Below, piece after piece: positions 1-10,224 of a stretch of 64,000 nt of DNA. Each line of letters opens with the position of its first letter. Position 1 is the stretch's first letter. A program made the translations under genes and the position numbers. The stretch comes from Macrotrachela quadricornifera (taxonomy: Eukaryota > Rotifera > Eurotatoria > Philodinida > Philodinidae), in assembly GCA_022393335.1 (NCBI GenBank), contig JAJEKB010021601.1:2014620-2078619 (forward strand), in the 5' to 3' direction. A model generated the notes under the pieces. The model made no database searches. It worked only from the letters and a program-made list of their open reading frames with translations, and had not been told where the DNA came from.

Positions 1-394
1 TGTTGAAAAGCACGACGGTACAATAAACTTGCAATTCACTCATATATATAATTCCTATGGGAAAATAAATCCCACAAAAATAAGTCCCTGTACAAGCGAT
101 ATTCCTATGAAGAACAGCTATGACAGTCATATCGATTGTTTTCTTTTTTTTAATCATTTTTTATCGTAAAAAAAATTTTGCATTTCGGAGTAGACGAGCA
201 TCTGGTGAATCGAATGATGCCAAAATCAGCTAATTATCTTGAGAATTAATTGTGTAATTAGCGGTATATGTCGAAGAAATAAATTTATTCGTATTAGGAG
301 CCATGTTCCTAATACAAATAGTCTAATGAAATATTCCTTGACCTAAGGCACATTAAATTCCAGCAGTTGGAGTCAAATAAAGTTACTATTTGAT
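1..394. other. AT-rich sequence with no recognisable feature
   Basis: No exon-like open frame, RNA gene or clear repeat could be supported here. It precedes the first hairpin element. Confidence 0.4.
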
Positions 395-605
395 CTACAT
401 TCCTAAAATTAAAATTTCTCTTTTATGTTGAAATTTATTGACTTCCCTCTCTAAAGTGAAATTTTTTTGAGATTTAGCATCACCTATGAATAGCTCTTTC
501 ATAGAGCTATTCATTGATGATGCTAAATCTAAAAACGATTCACTTGGAGAAGGAAGCCAAAAAAGGGGAGAGGTAGCATCTATATATATTTTTTGTTTTA
601 TCATT
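395..605. repeat. Small hairpin (MITE-like) element
   Basis: The centre is a near-perfect hairpin: TGAATAGCTCT pairs with AGAGCTATTCA around 487-513. Pairing continues outward through TTTAGCATCA / TGATGATGCTAAA and AGTGAA / TTCACT, to about 427 and 575, and more weakly beyond. Short open frames on both strands here are by-products of the symmetry. No transposase or target duplication is visible. Confidence 0.6.
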
Positions 606-699
606 GATGTGTATGTTGAAAATAGGATATATACCAGAATTGAACATCATTCAATGAAAGTTTTGTTCAAAAATAATTTTAAAAATAAATGAAAAAATT

Positions 700-1078
700 C
701 CATATAAAACAGAAATATTAAATCTAGGAAAATAAATCTAATAGTAACTCCGTCTGACTCTAGCTGGTGGTGGCACAAGACTGCTAGCACCTCTCCTGTT
801 TTAGGAAGCCGTGGAAGGTGGTGCCATCTATATGAGAATCATTATAGCAAGGCTACACTGTGTCAATAGCGCAGCAGTCTCATCTGTTACACTCTCTAGA
901 GCGAAAGAAAAACCGATGTTCTATTAATGATATGCATTCTTTGAAAACATTGCGTAGGTATAAGGACCGCCACCTTCAACTGCCCACCTAATACAAGAGG
1001 GGCACTAATAGTCTAGTGTCACCACTAAGTCCAACGGCTGGGATTTGATGTGTCTTACAAGTGACACCCTCTGTTTGG
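700..1078. other. Unassigned intergenic sequence
   Basis: Slightly less AT-rich than its surroundings and without a convincing exon. Nothing recognisable was found. Confidence 0.3.
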
Positions 1079-1636
1079 GCTCATATTTTGCCTATAAGTA
1101 GGACTCATAGCGTAGATAAGAGCTCTAAAAGGATTTGTCCCCATAGCCTGTTGTTGTTGGGATACTGCGTTTTTAAGGTATTGAAATAACTCACTGTCGT
1201 GGTCTCTTTCAGGAACATCAAAAAAAATTCACTTTCGAATTTCGACTTGAAACTTTGTATATAGTGAGGTCTCAATGAGAGTGATTTATTGTGAAAATTC
1301 CAGTTTTCCTGAATGCTTTTAATGGCAAACAAGAACATCAAAACTTGCTTCTGCAAGCCACATTAAAGTTACCAAAACCGTATCTTAGGATAGGAACAAG
1401 GAATAGAATTGAAACTTTCACAATAAACCGCTATTATTGAGACCTCACTCTATACACAAAGTTTCAAGTCGAAATTCGAAAGTGAATTTTTTTTGATGTT
1501 CCTGAAAGAGACCACGACAGTGAGTTATTCCAATACCTTAAAAACGCAGTATCCCAACAATAACAGGCTATGGCGACAAATCTTTTTAGGGCTCTTATCT
1601 ACACTACGAGTCCTACCTATAGGTAAAATATGAGCC
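1079..1636. mobile_element. Foldback element with ~200-bp inverted arms (family FB-A)
   Basis: The left arm (about 1079-1300) reappears as the reverse complement in the right arm (about 1410-1636) with only scattered mismatches. Both arms contain GAACATCAAAAAAAATTCAC and a TGAGGTCTCAAT block, joined by a spacer of about 110 bp. Related, more diverged arms occur at 16215-16545, so this is a dispersed family. There is no coding capacity. The element lies just upstream of the first supportable exon of the proton-pump gene and may separate it from its missing 5' exon. Confidence 0.85.
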
Positions 1637-1779
1637 AAAACGGAGGGTATTAGTTGGGGAGGGCCTCTTGTCAGTTATTTCAAATTGAAAAAAACTGAAC
1701 TTTTGAATTTTAACTCGTCGATCGACAATAAACATTTTTGGTTGCAGAAGTTTTTCAAAATGTTCAAGTTCAGATATGG

Positions 1780-1905
1780 AAAGACTCGTTTTAATAAACG
1801 AGTCTTTGCTTTTCTATGTGTTTTACATAGATTGTTTCTATTAGAAACATTTTTTAGCTTGTTATTCTTATTAAGAACATCGCTTGTAGTTTCTCTACAA
1901 TAGAG
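1780..1905. repeat. Row of five short hairpins
   Basis: Five small inverted repeats follow each other with little sequence between them: AGACTCGTTT/AAACGAGTCT, CTATGT/ACATAG, TGTTTCT/AGAAACA, a weaker TCTT/AAGA-centred one, and TTGTAG/CTACAA. Loops are 3-5 nt. The open frame at 1685-1903 runs through them but resembles no protein family. Function unknown. Confidence 0.6.
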
Positions 1906-1980
1906 TAGTGCAAATAGTAATTTGGTATAAGCTCATTTGAAATTAAATGTGGTGTTGATCAAAATAAGTTTTTGTTTTAG

Positions 1981-4900
1981 TTTGGTCCAAATAAAATAGA
2001 AATCAAAGAACGTCATCCAATTATTCGCTTTCTTCTTTTCATGTGGAATCCACTCTCTTGGTAAGATTTCTTATTTGTTTTCCTTTCTCAAACATGATGG
2101 GTGGTGAATGACGAAATATATAGTAAGAAAAGTGAGTCTCTGCTCTACTCTATTGATCATCATAGACATGTGAATATATCTGCTATTCATCTCCGTGAAA
2201 GCATCTCTATCATATTTCATACTTAAACACGTAGAAACCATACTAAAGATTGTTTTTATAGGGTAATGGAAATAGCTGCTATAGTAGCGATTGCACTAAG
2301 CAATGGTGAAAATAGACCTCCTGACTGGGAAGATTTTGTCGGTATTGTTTTACTTCTCTTATTAAATGCTACAATCGGGTATATCGAAGAACATCGAGCT
2401 GGCAATGCTGTCAAAGCGTTGATGGCTTCGTTAGCACCCGAATGTCGTGTAAAACGAAACAATGGAATATGGTCAACGATTGCAGCTAGTGAACTTGTAC
2501 CTGGCGATGTTATCGCAATTAAACTAGGCAACGTCATTCCGGCAGATGCTCGCATTATTTCAGCAGCTGGTGGAACGATCAGTGTGGATCAAGCGGCGCT
2601 GACGGGTGAATCTCTGCCTGTTTCAATAAAAGTAGGAGAACAAATTCTCTCATCAACAATATGCAAACAGGGCGAATGTGAAGCGATTATTATTGCTACT
2701 GGAAAAAATACCTTTTTTGGCCGTGCAGCTGATATTGTCGGTGGAGCACGTAATGAAATTGGACACTTGCAAAAGATCTTGGCAAGAATTGGCAATTTTT
2801 GCATGGTTGGTATTGCTCTCTTTATTATTGTTGAGATTATCATCATGTATGCTGTCTATCGCTATTCATATCGACGGGGAATAGACAATATCTTGGTTTT
2901 ACTCATTGGTGGACTACCCATTGCTATGTAAAAAATTGAAAATCTAAAAACAATCATGAATTTCTTTCTGATTTTAGGCCAACAGTCTTGTCAGTCACTA
3001 TGGCTGTTGGAGCCAAACAGTTATCAGAAAAAAAAGCAATTGTTACTCGAATCACGGCCATTGAAGAGCTTGCTGCAGTGACCATTCTGTGTTCTGACAA
3101 AACTGGAACATTGACCCTAAATAAATTGATCATTGACAAAGAATCAATTGTCCACTATACGGATATCACATCGAACGATATCATGCAATATGCTGCTTAT
3201 GCATGCAATCGTGATCACGCCGATGCTATGTACGTATCCTATATATATATACATTTATTTATACAATTAGTGCATATTGATATCTCTCATTGAAATAAAA
3301 TATTATTTTTATGAATCTAGTGACACTTGCGTTCTGGAATCTTATGGTAATGCTGATTCTATTACTCAAAGAATTGCCATCACAAACTTTGTTCCTTTCG
3401 ATCCTACGAATAAACGAACTGAAGTAACTTATAAAGATAATTCAACTGGTTCTATTCATCAAGTAACTAAAGGGATGCCTGAAATCATCCTTCAACTATG
3501 CACTGGTACTCACTCAGAACCATCTGAACAAGCTACTAAAATGCGATCAGACGTTAAGAAATTTGCTGCGCGTGGTTTTCGTTCTTTAGCTGTAGCTATC
3601 AGTAAAGAAGAAGGAAAATTTCAACTGGTTGGACTTTTACCTATCTTCGATCCACCTCGTACAGACACAGCAGAGACAATCAAAAAAGCAATCGAACTTG
3701 GTACGAAACTTTGTCTTTTTCTTTGGAACATATCTTTTTATGATAATGAAATGGTGAAAAAATTTGTCTATTATTATTATTCTTTTAGGTGTCCAAGTAA
3801 AAATGATCACAGGTGATCAATTAGAAATTGCCAAAGAAACGGGACGCCGTCTAGGCATGGGCACTGCTATGTTTATATACGATGATGTACTTAATTTACC
3901 CACAAACAATGATTCAACAAAAAAAGATGAAGAATTAGATGAGATAGTGCTTTGTGCGGACGGATTTGCTAGCGTATTTCCAGAACACAAATACGAAATC
4001 GTAAGAAGATTGCAGGCTTTAGATCACATGGTGGCGATGACAGGTAAGTCCTATTCTATTCATGTTTTGAATCTTATCCAATAATATAAGGTGATGGTGT
4101 CAACGATGCGCCCGCTTTGGCAAAGGCAAACGTTGGTGTAGCTGTTGCAGATGCATGCGACGCAGCTCGATCGGCTTCCGCCATGGTTTTAACAGAACCT
4201 GGTCTCTCAGTAATTATTGATGCTATTCTGGGTTCTCGACAGATCTTTGCTCGCATGACCAGTTATGCTATTTATACGTGCTCAATCACCATTCGTATTA
4301 TCGTTTCTTTTGCACTACTAATTTTCATTTTTCAATATGATTTTCCTCCATTCATGATTCTGATAATGGCTATTTTAAATGATGGAACCATGATGACTAT
4401 AGCAAAAGATCGTGTTCGACCATCACCAGAACCAAATAAATGGCGTCTGAAACGCATATTTATATCGGCTATCATTTATGGTCTCTATTTAGCTGCATCG
4501 ACTCTGGTATTTTACGCACTTCTTACGCGAACAACTTTCTTTCAAACAACTTTCGGTGTCACCGCAGTTGTACCAACTGTTGAAGATGCTGAGTCAATAG
4601 CTCGCACAAATTCAGTAATCTATCTACAAGTATCAATAATCAGTCAGGCATTAATCTTCATTACCAGATCTCAGGGATTCTTTTTTACTGAACGGCCAAC
4701 GCTTCTATTAATAGCTGCTTTTATCATAGCACAATTAGTTACTACACTTATTGCTGTCTATGCTGACTGGGCATTTACTGATATTCGTGGTTGTGGTTGG
4801 GGTTTAGCAGGTAAAAAAACACTTTCGATTTTCGGCTTTCTTTATTAATCAGATTTTCAACAATTTTTAAATTTTCTGCGAATTTTTTGTATGACGTCAT

Positions 4901-5901
4901 AGTATTCACATTTCTTATCGACTATATTTTTTGACAGACGAAATATTTATGATTAACTGATCGTTTGAGTATTTTTCGATAATTTTTTTCATGAAAGACT
5001 ATATGCTCGAATTAATTAAATTGAATAATTGCCTGTAAATTTTTCAGAAATTTTCTTACATTGGAAGTGTTTGTATTGTCAGTTAAATCGGCTACATATA
5101 TACTGGTCAAATTAAAGGTTTCACTGGTAAACTAACAAATTAAAAATACTACGTGTAAGTTACATAAGTAACGGATAAGAAAATGTTTTCTTCGCTATTA
5201 AAAGGATAAAACATAGTATTGCTCGAGCCGGTTAGGAGAAGCCCTCTTTTATATGATCCGAACAACACTATGTTCCATTCTTTTAATAATAGAGAAAAAA
5301 TTTTCTCATCCATCTTTATATGTAAACGTCACGTACACTAGAAGTTCAGTAACATTTGATAGGGACGTCAGATGCACGTAATATTTTTAATTTGTTATTT
5401 TGGCAATGAAAATTTCAATCTGATTAATACATATCTAGTCGATTTAACTAACAATACAAATGTCTCTATTGTTAGTAATATAAATATTCACAACTTATTG
5501 CTCGGTTTTTCATAGCTATCGTTTGGGTTTATGACCTTATATGGTTTCTTCCTCTCGACATCATCAAGTTTGGACTTCAAGCAGCATTCACCCGCAGTTG
5601 CAGTGCTGTCAGACCATTCAACCAATGCTGTGGCTACGAGTTTCCAACAAAAATTAAACAGAACATGATTGAGCCAGAGGATGACTTCTGTCCAATGCCG
5701 CCACAACGTCTAATGGCACGACAAGTAGCGCTTAGAATCAGCAATAAGCAAGCTGAAATACAAACACATGCAAAACCCAAAGGAATCATCCAAAAACTCG
5801 ACGAGATTGGAGTAATTGGTGCACCTTACTACTCAGCCCATACCGAGATTCTTTCCGGATTGAAACGTGAGGTTGTAGTGACTCAATCAGTCCCGGAGTG
5901 A
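1981..5901 (+). CDS. P3A-type plasma-membrane H+-ATPase (plant/fungal-type proton pump), seven exons, 5' end not found
   Basis: Exons 1981-2060, 2262-2927, 2978-3229, 3321-3700, 3789-4043, 4091-4810 and 5516-5901 join in frame with GT/AG borders to about 912 residues. The family couples ATP hydrolysis to H+ export. Visible motifs in order are FGPNK and MWNPLSW before the first helices, ALTGES (actuator domain), CSDKTGT with the phosphorylated Asp, KGMPE (nucleotide binding), MITGDQ, the split GDGVNDAP hinge, and [10 protein letters not shown], which carries the membrane Asp used for proton transport in this family. The last exon holds the final helix ([13 protein letters not shown]) and a tail of about 100 residues without the plant C-terminal YTV site. 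About 60 N-terminal residues and the start codon are missing; a tiny exon near 1902-1922 is possible but weak. No frameshift or stop interrupts the exons, so the gene looks functional. Animals normally lack this family, which suggests horizontal acquisition. Confidence 0.93.
5066..5466. mobile_element. MITE in the last intron of the H+-ATPase gene (family MD)
   Basis: Terminal inverted repeats are built on TTTGTATTGTCAGTTAAATC on the left and GATTTAACTAACAATACAAA on the right. The arms continue inward to a core with CTATTAAAAGGATAAAAC and a GCTCGAGCC/GATCCGAAC-like centre. The same core (TCTCTACTATTATAAGGA, CAATATTGTTCGGGCC-like) recurs at 33014-33338, 51972-52348 and 62372-62908. It accounts for most of the 705-nt intron 4811-5515; the other introns of this gene are about 47-201 nt. 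Confidence 0.8.
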
Positions 5902-6242
5902 TCCACAGACATTAACGCTGTTTCAAATACACTTTTTTTTGTGATTGCTTGCCTTTTTTTAAAGAGGATTTTCAAAGGTTTATCATCAGTCTTCAGTACA
6001 CATAGTTCTTATAAACAGAGGAATTTGAAGATGAACTTTTTTGATTTTTGTCTATCCTGATACTACATTAATAATGAGCATGAATAGGCTAACATCCGAA
6101 ACAACTTTCCCTTCGTTTGTAGTGTTTCGTGAACTACGGAATCAATGAAAAATATGTTTATTTTGTTTTCAACATTTCCTTTGCAGAATAACGTAGCTGT
6201 TTATTTGTGCACGGTGTGGTCGTATTTCTCCAAGAAAAATAT
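5902..6242. other. 3' flank of the H+-ATPase gene
   Basis: AT-rich 3' flank between the stop codon and the large foldback. No polyadenylation site was assigned with confidence and no other feature was seen. Confidence 0.3.
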
Positions 6243-7592
6243 AAGGTGCACCTAGAGCAAGCTTAAAGTGGAAAAACTTTTCGCTTTTTTCATACATCAT
6301 TCGATAGATTAAATCCTGCTGATCACGAATATCATTTCCCAGGATGTCAAAACTCTTTCTTTGTTGAGATATTTGCAAAATGCTGAGAGGGTCTAAAAAA
6401 AATCAAAAACACAACATTTTAGTAAAATAGTCGTCGTTTTTTCCCACTTTAGTTGTTGTACTCAACTCATAGCTTTTTGAATTCAGCATCAAAAGCTGAG
6501 TCTAGACAAGTAGTTTTCAAGTCTCCAGACCCAAAACTGGATTCCCAGAGGGATCAGAAATCGGGTTGACTCGAAAACTTCAGACCAATTTTGCAATCTT
6601 AACACAGGTTTTTCAGAAGGTGCTAGGGTGAATATTCTTATGTGATTAGATCCGCATGATACTTAGCTACAAAACAACAAAGAGCTTTTTTCGAGATTCC
6701 TCTTCCTTACTGAGAAAATCAATTTCTTCGAAATCGATGGCAAAATATTAAAAAATTGCCATCCTATTTCGAGATCTTCACTACAAGAACTCAAGTTTCA
6801 TGTAACATAAACACAATATTTGGAATCAGCATAAAAACTGCATCAAACAACATATATTTTATTAAAAAGTATTTTTCGCCGAAATTCGACCGTACTCCCC
6901 CTCATCTTCTTTTACACTCATTTTGCCTTTTGGTCTCCTATGGGTCCAATTTCGGCGAAAAATTCTTTTTGATAAAATATATGTTGTTTGATGCAGTTTT
7001 TATGCTGATTCCAAATATTGTGTTTATGTTACATGAAACTTAAGTTCTTGTAGTGAAGATCTCGAAATAGGATGGCAATTTTTTAATATTTTGCCATCGA
7101 TTTCGAAGAAATTGATTTTCTCAGTAAGGAAGAGGAATCTCGAAAAAAGCTCTTTGTTGTTTTGTAGCTAAGTATCATGCGGATCTAATTACATAAGAAT
7201 ATTCACTCTGGCACTTTCTGAAAAACCTGTGTTAGGATTGCAAAATCGGCCTCAAGTTCTCGGGTAAATCCGATTTCTGATCCTCCTGGAAGTCCAATTT
7301 TAGATCTGGAGACTTGAAAACTACTTGTCTAGACTCAGCTTTTGATGCTGAATTCAAAAAGCTTTGAGTTGAGTACAAAAACTAAAGTGGGAAAAAACGA
7401 CGACTATTTTACTACAATGTTGTGTTTTTGATGTTTTTAGACCTTCTCAGCATTTTGCAAATATCTCAACAAAGAAAGAGTTTTGACAGCCGGAGATGTG
7501 ATATTCGTTATCAGCAGGATTTAATCTATCGAATGATGTATAAAAAAAGCAAAATTTGTTTTTTAGTTTAAATTTGCCTTGCGTGCATCTTA
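6243..7592. mobile_element. Large foldback element, ~640-bp arms (family FB-B)
   Basis: The segments 6243-6890 and 6950-7592 are reverse complements over nearly their whole length with a loop of about 60 bp. Symmetric landmarks include GCATCAAACAACATATATTT and its complement near the centre, TTTGCCATCGATTTCG/CGAAATCGATGGCAAA, and ATAGATTAAATCCTGCTGAT in the outer arm. The open frames in it are mirror images, not genes. A homologous foldback lies at 29546-30838, sharing the motif GGAATCAG next to ATATAT(G/T)TTTGA-type sequence near the centre and CTGATC-CGAATA in the outer arm. A transcript would form a double-stranded RNA of over 600 bp. Confidence 0.88.
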
Positions 7593-8389
7593 CTATATCA
7601 ATGTTACCCTTCCAAGACTATTCTATTAAAAGGAAATATTTATTATTCTAATCTTGATATTGAAAGAGAAAATCAATTGCCAGATAATTAGGAGTTGAGC
7701 GGTTTGAAGGTGTACATGAATATTCGAACATGGAGCCAGATAGAAACTGACTGATAATTTGAGGATAAGAGTGAATGAATATATGCGTCAATATACAATA
7801 ACTCTAAACCATGAAATTAAAAAATCTGATGGAATTAAGTATGACGAAATTACTAATGGATCTGATGGTCAGATCCTAATAAAACTCCGATCATATCTAA
7901 CTGTGGAAATCGATAGACAATACATTCGTCAGATTTTTCTACGATTCCTTTAAAAACTCATGAACTGTGATTTGTCTGGAAAAATCTGTGATTTAAACTG
8001 TATCACAGTTTAGCTGGCAAGTTTTATGTGATTCTTTCGACACTCTTATTACAGATTGTCATAGAACAGTCATTCACTTCAAACTATGACGTTTCTCATA
8101 AAAGGATTCATGAATTAAGCTTGTTTAATACAAGAATTAATACTCTGATAAAACACTATATTGCCTTTTTTTGATGTCTTTAGAAAAAAAAATGGTATAA
8201 TTAATCTAGATATGTTATAGAGAGATTATAACGGATTTGAGATATGAGTGAACGATTAAAATATTGAATATTATCTTTTGTGATCCCGTTACTTGCTGAA
8301 TTATTCTTTATTTCAACAGTACGATCACTTTGCATATTTTACAAAATCATTAAGCCGTTTTTCAATTGTTGGAAAAACAGAGTAGACAT
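7593..8389. other. AT-rich spacer with one short unassigned frame
   Basis: Contains a 64-codon open frame at 7759-7953 without family resemblance and no splice-supported continuation. Nothing else was recognised. Confidence 0.3.
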
Positions 8390-9030
8390 GACACAAACTT
8401 TCACAGCCTTTAATGGCAAACGTCCAGTACGCTTCGCCGACAAAATTCTAAGCTGGAGAAAATTGTCAAATTCACGATTTTTTTCGAAGTTTTTTGATAC
8501 GCTGTATCGAAAAATTAGGTTGACCGGAGCTTGCTAGCAATAGAGGAAACTTTGCTTTTTAATAATTTTGTAATTTGTAAAGATTTTTCTACTCACCTGT
8601 CACTCGTGAGATAAGTCATAATTTAACCATCGCTCCAAGTCACAACAGTGAAAACGCTTCAAGCGAGTATGCTGAAATGATTAAATCTACAAAAGGTAGA
8701 GTCAAAATAAATATCGATGGATTTTTGTATAACAAAGACAAAAATCGAGATGATTTATACTATTGGGTTTGTAAAAGCAACGATCGAAAGGGAACGAAAT
8801 GTGCTGGCCGGGCCACCACAATTTGTATCGAGGGCCAACATAAGATTCACAAATTTGATACTAAGCAGCATAATCATGCACCAGAAGCAAGCAGACCTGT
8901 AGTTCTAAAAGCTTGCACACAAATGAAGAAGTTGGCTCAAATCAGCAACGATCTGCCTGCACAATCTCCTCGTGGGGTGCTCTGAAAATTACTAGATTTA
9001 GTAGGCTAAGATATGAATCAATTTTGTCAG
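8390..9030 (+). repeat. Dispersed repeat carrying a FLYWCH ORF (copy 1)
   Basis: This segment is repeated on the opposite strand at 49215-49930, including sequence 5' of the ORF (CGACAAAATTCTAAGCT, TTTCGAAGTTTTTTGATA) and 3' of it (ACTAGATTTAGTAGGCTA). Part of the 5' section recurs at 41996-42180. Flank and ORF have therefore moved or been duplicated together. Confidence 0.8.
8677..8985 (+). CDS. FLYWCH-type zinc-finger protein, 102 aa
   Basis: One exon encodes a single FLYWCH-like zinc finger. A KGRVKINIDGFLY start is followed by YYWVCKS, a second Cys in GTKCAGRATT, and the His pair in KQHNHAPEA, which gives the Cys2His2 order of the family. FLYWCH fingers bind DNA or protein and are often found in transposase-derived genes. 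The start is the first ATG after an in-frame stop. The stop is a TGA where the copy at 49 kb has TGG and reads on for seven more codons, so this copy may be shortened. It is intact across the finger, unlike the 49-kb copy. Expression and function are unknown. Confidence 0.7.
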   Translation: MIKSTKGRVKINIDGFLYNKDKNRDDLYYWVCKSNDRKGTKCAGRATTICIEGQHKIHKFDTKQHNHAPEASRPVVLKACTQMKKLAQISNDLPAQSPRGVL

Positions 9031-10224
9031 CGGAGTGCAACTTGTCATTAAACATAATTCTATATCAAAATCCGATAGAATCTTATTGAACGTACAAATT
9101 CTGAGCAGATCTAACAATGTTCCACACACCTTTTTCCTTGTCTCGATGATAAAAAAACATATGGGCGTGCATAATTTTAGAATGCTCCGATGCTAAATTA
9201 TTTATGAGGCTTTAGCCGTATATAAGAAAAATATGATTTTTTTTTATCATTTATAGTATATATATATAGCTAAAGATCTATTGTAATTTAAGCTTCATAT
9301 TTCAAGCATAATTCACATATATCAAGACTTTTCTATGATCACTTTGCTAGAGTAATTCGTATCAGGTTTGCCCACTTACTACAGTTCTTATTTGAAATAC
9401 TTCCATTTAAAACAAAATTATACAACGTATCGTGAAATACTGGATTTTTTTTCAGATTATTACTAGATTTATTACCATACTGTCATTCATTAATAGTAGG
9501 GATTGTAATTGATAAATTTATCAATAAACAATATGGTTGAATTTTACAATTAGCAATAAATAGAATAACATTGATCCACATTTACTGCTCCAACTTTTTC
9601 ACTTATCACATATGTATATATTTGTATGTGACGCATACGTTAGAAGTCGTATTCTTTCCACTCTTGTCTCTTGATTTTGAACGTCGCTGTGAGCTCCTTA
9701 TACATTTCGAACATAATAATATTCTATTTTGTCTTTTATATTGTATGTTCGATAAAGGTTATTTTTGATCTAACCACAATTGTTTTTCTTGTGTTTAAAA
9801 TGTTATCACTGAAGTACAAATCTTCATATCTTTATATTATGTTTCCTCCACAAATTAAATGGAATTGTTCTCAATATCGTTTAACTACGAATGATCATCG
9901 AAAATATTATGCTAACTGGCAATCAATGTTAAAGTGTACGTATATTTATTCTGAAAAAGCTGGCTTACACATGAATTATCATCAAAATCGCGAAAATTGT
10001 ATTTCTTGTACGTAGGATCTCAAGAGAGACGGACCCAAAAAAGCAGAAGAGAAACAAGTTGCTATTCAAGGACTTCAAATTTTAAATAATGGTAAGTAAC
10101 AGTTATCTTCTCAATTTTTTAATGTACCTTACACTTCATTATTCTTTGTCATTAAAACATTCCCTACATAATCAATGATATACTTTTTTCTTTGCATCCT
10201 ATACAACAATGTCCATAGTCTGAA
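9031..10224. other. Low-complexity AT-rich stretch with a possible exon near 10016-10090
   Basis: Mostly AT-rich and uninformative. A short frame at 10016-10090 begins after a TACGTAG acceptor-like site, reads DLKRDGPKKAEEKQ and ends at a good donor (GTAAGTAAC). It may be a 5' exon of the transposase relic that follows, but the phase to the next frame does not match. An upstream frame (9671-10015) has no recognised family. Confidence 0.25.

Noticed and set aside
6756..7043. 95-codon plus-strand open frame
   Set aside because: It spans the loop and both arms of the large foldback and is a mirror-image artefact.
9671..10015. 114-codon open frame
   Set aside because: Has several Cys and His residues but no recognised domain, and its apparent splice partner at 10016-10090 does not keep phase.
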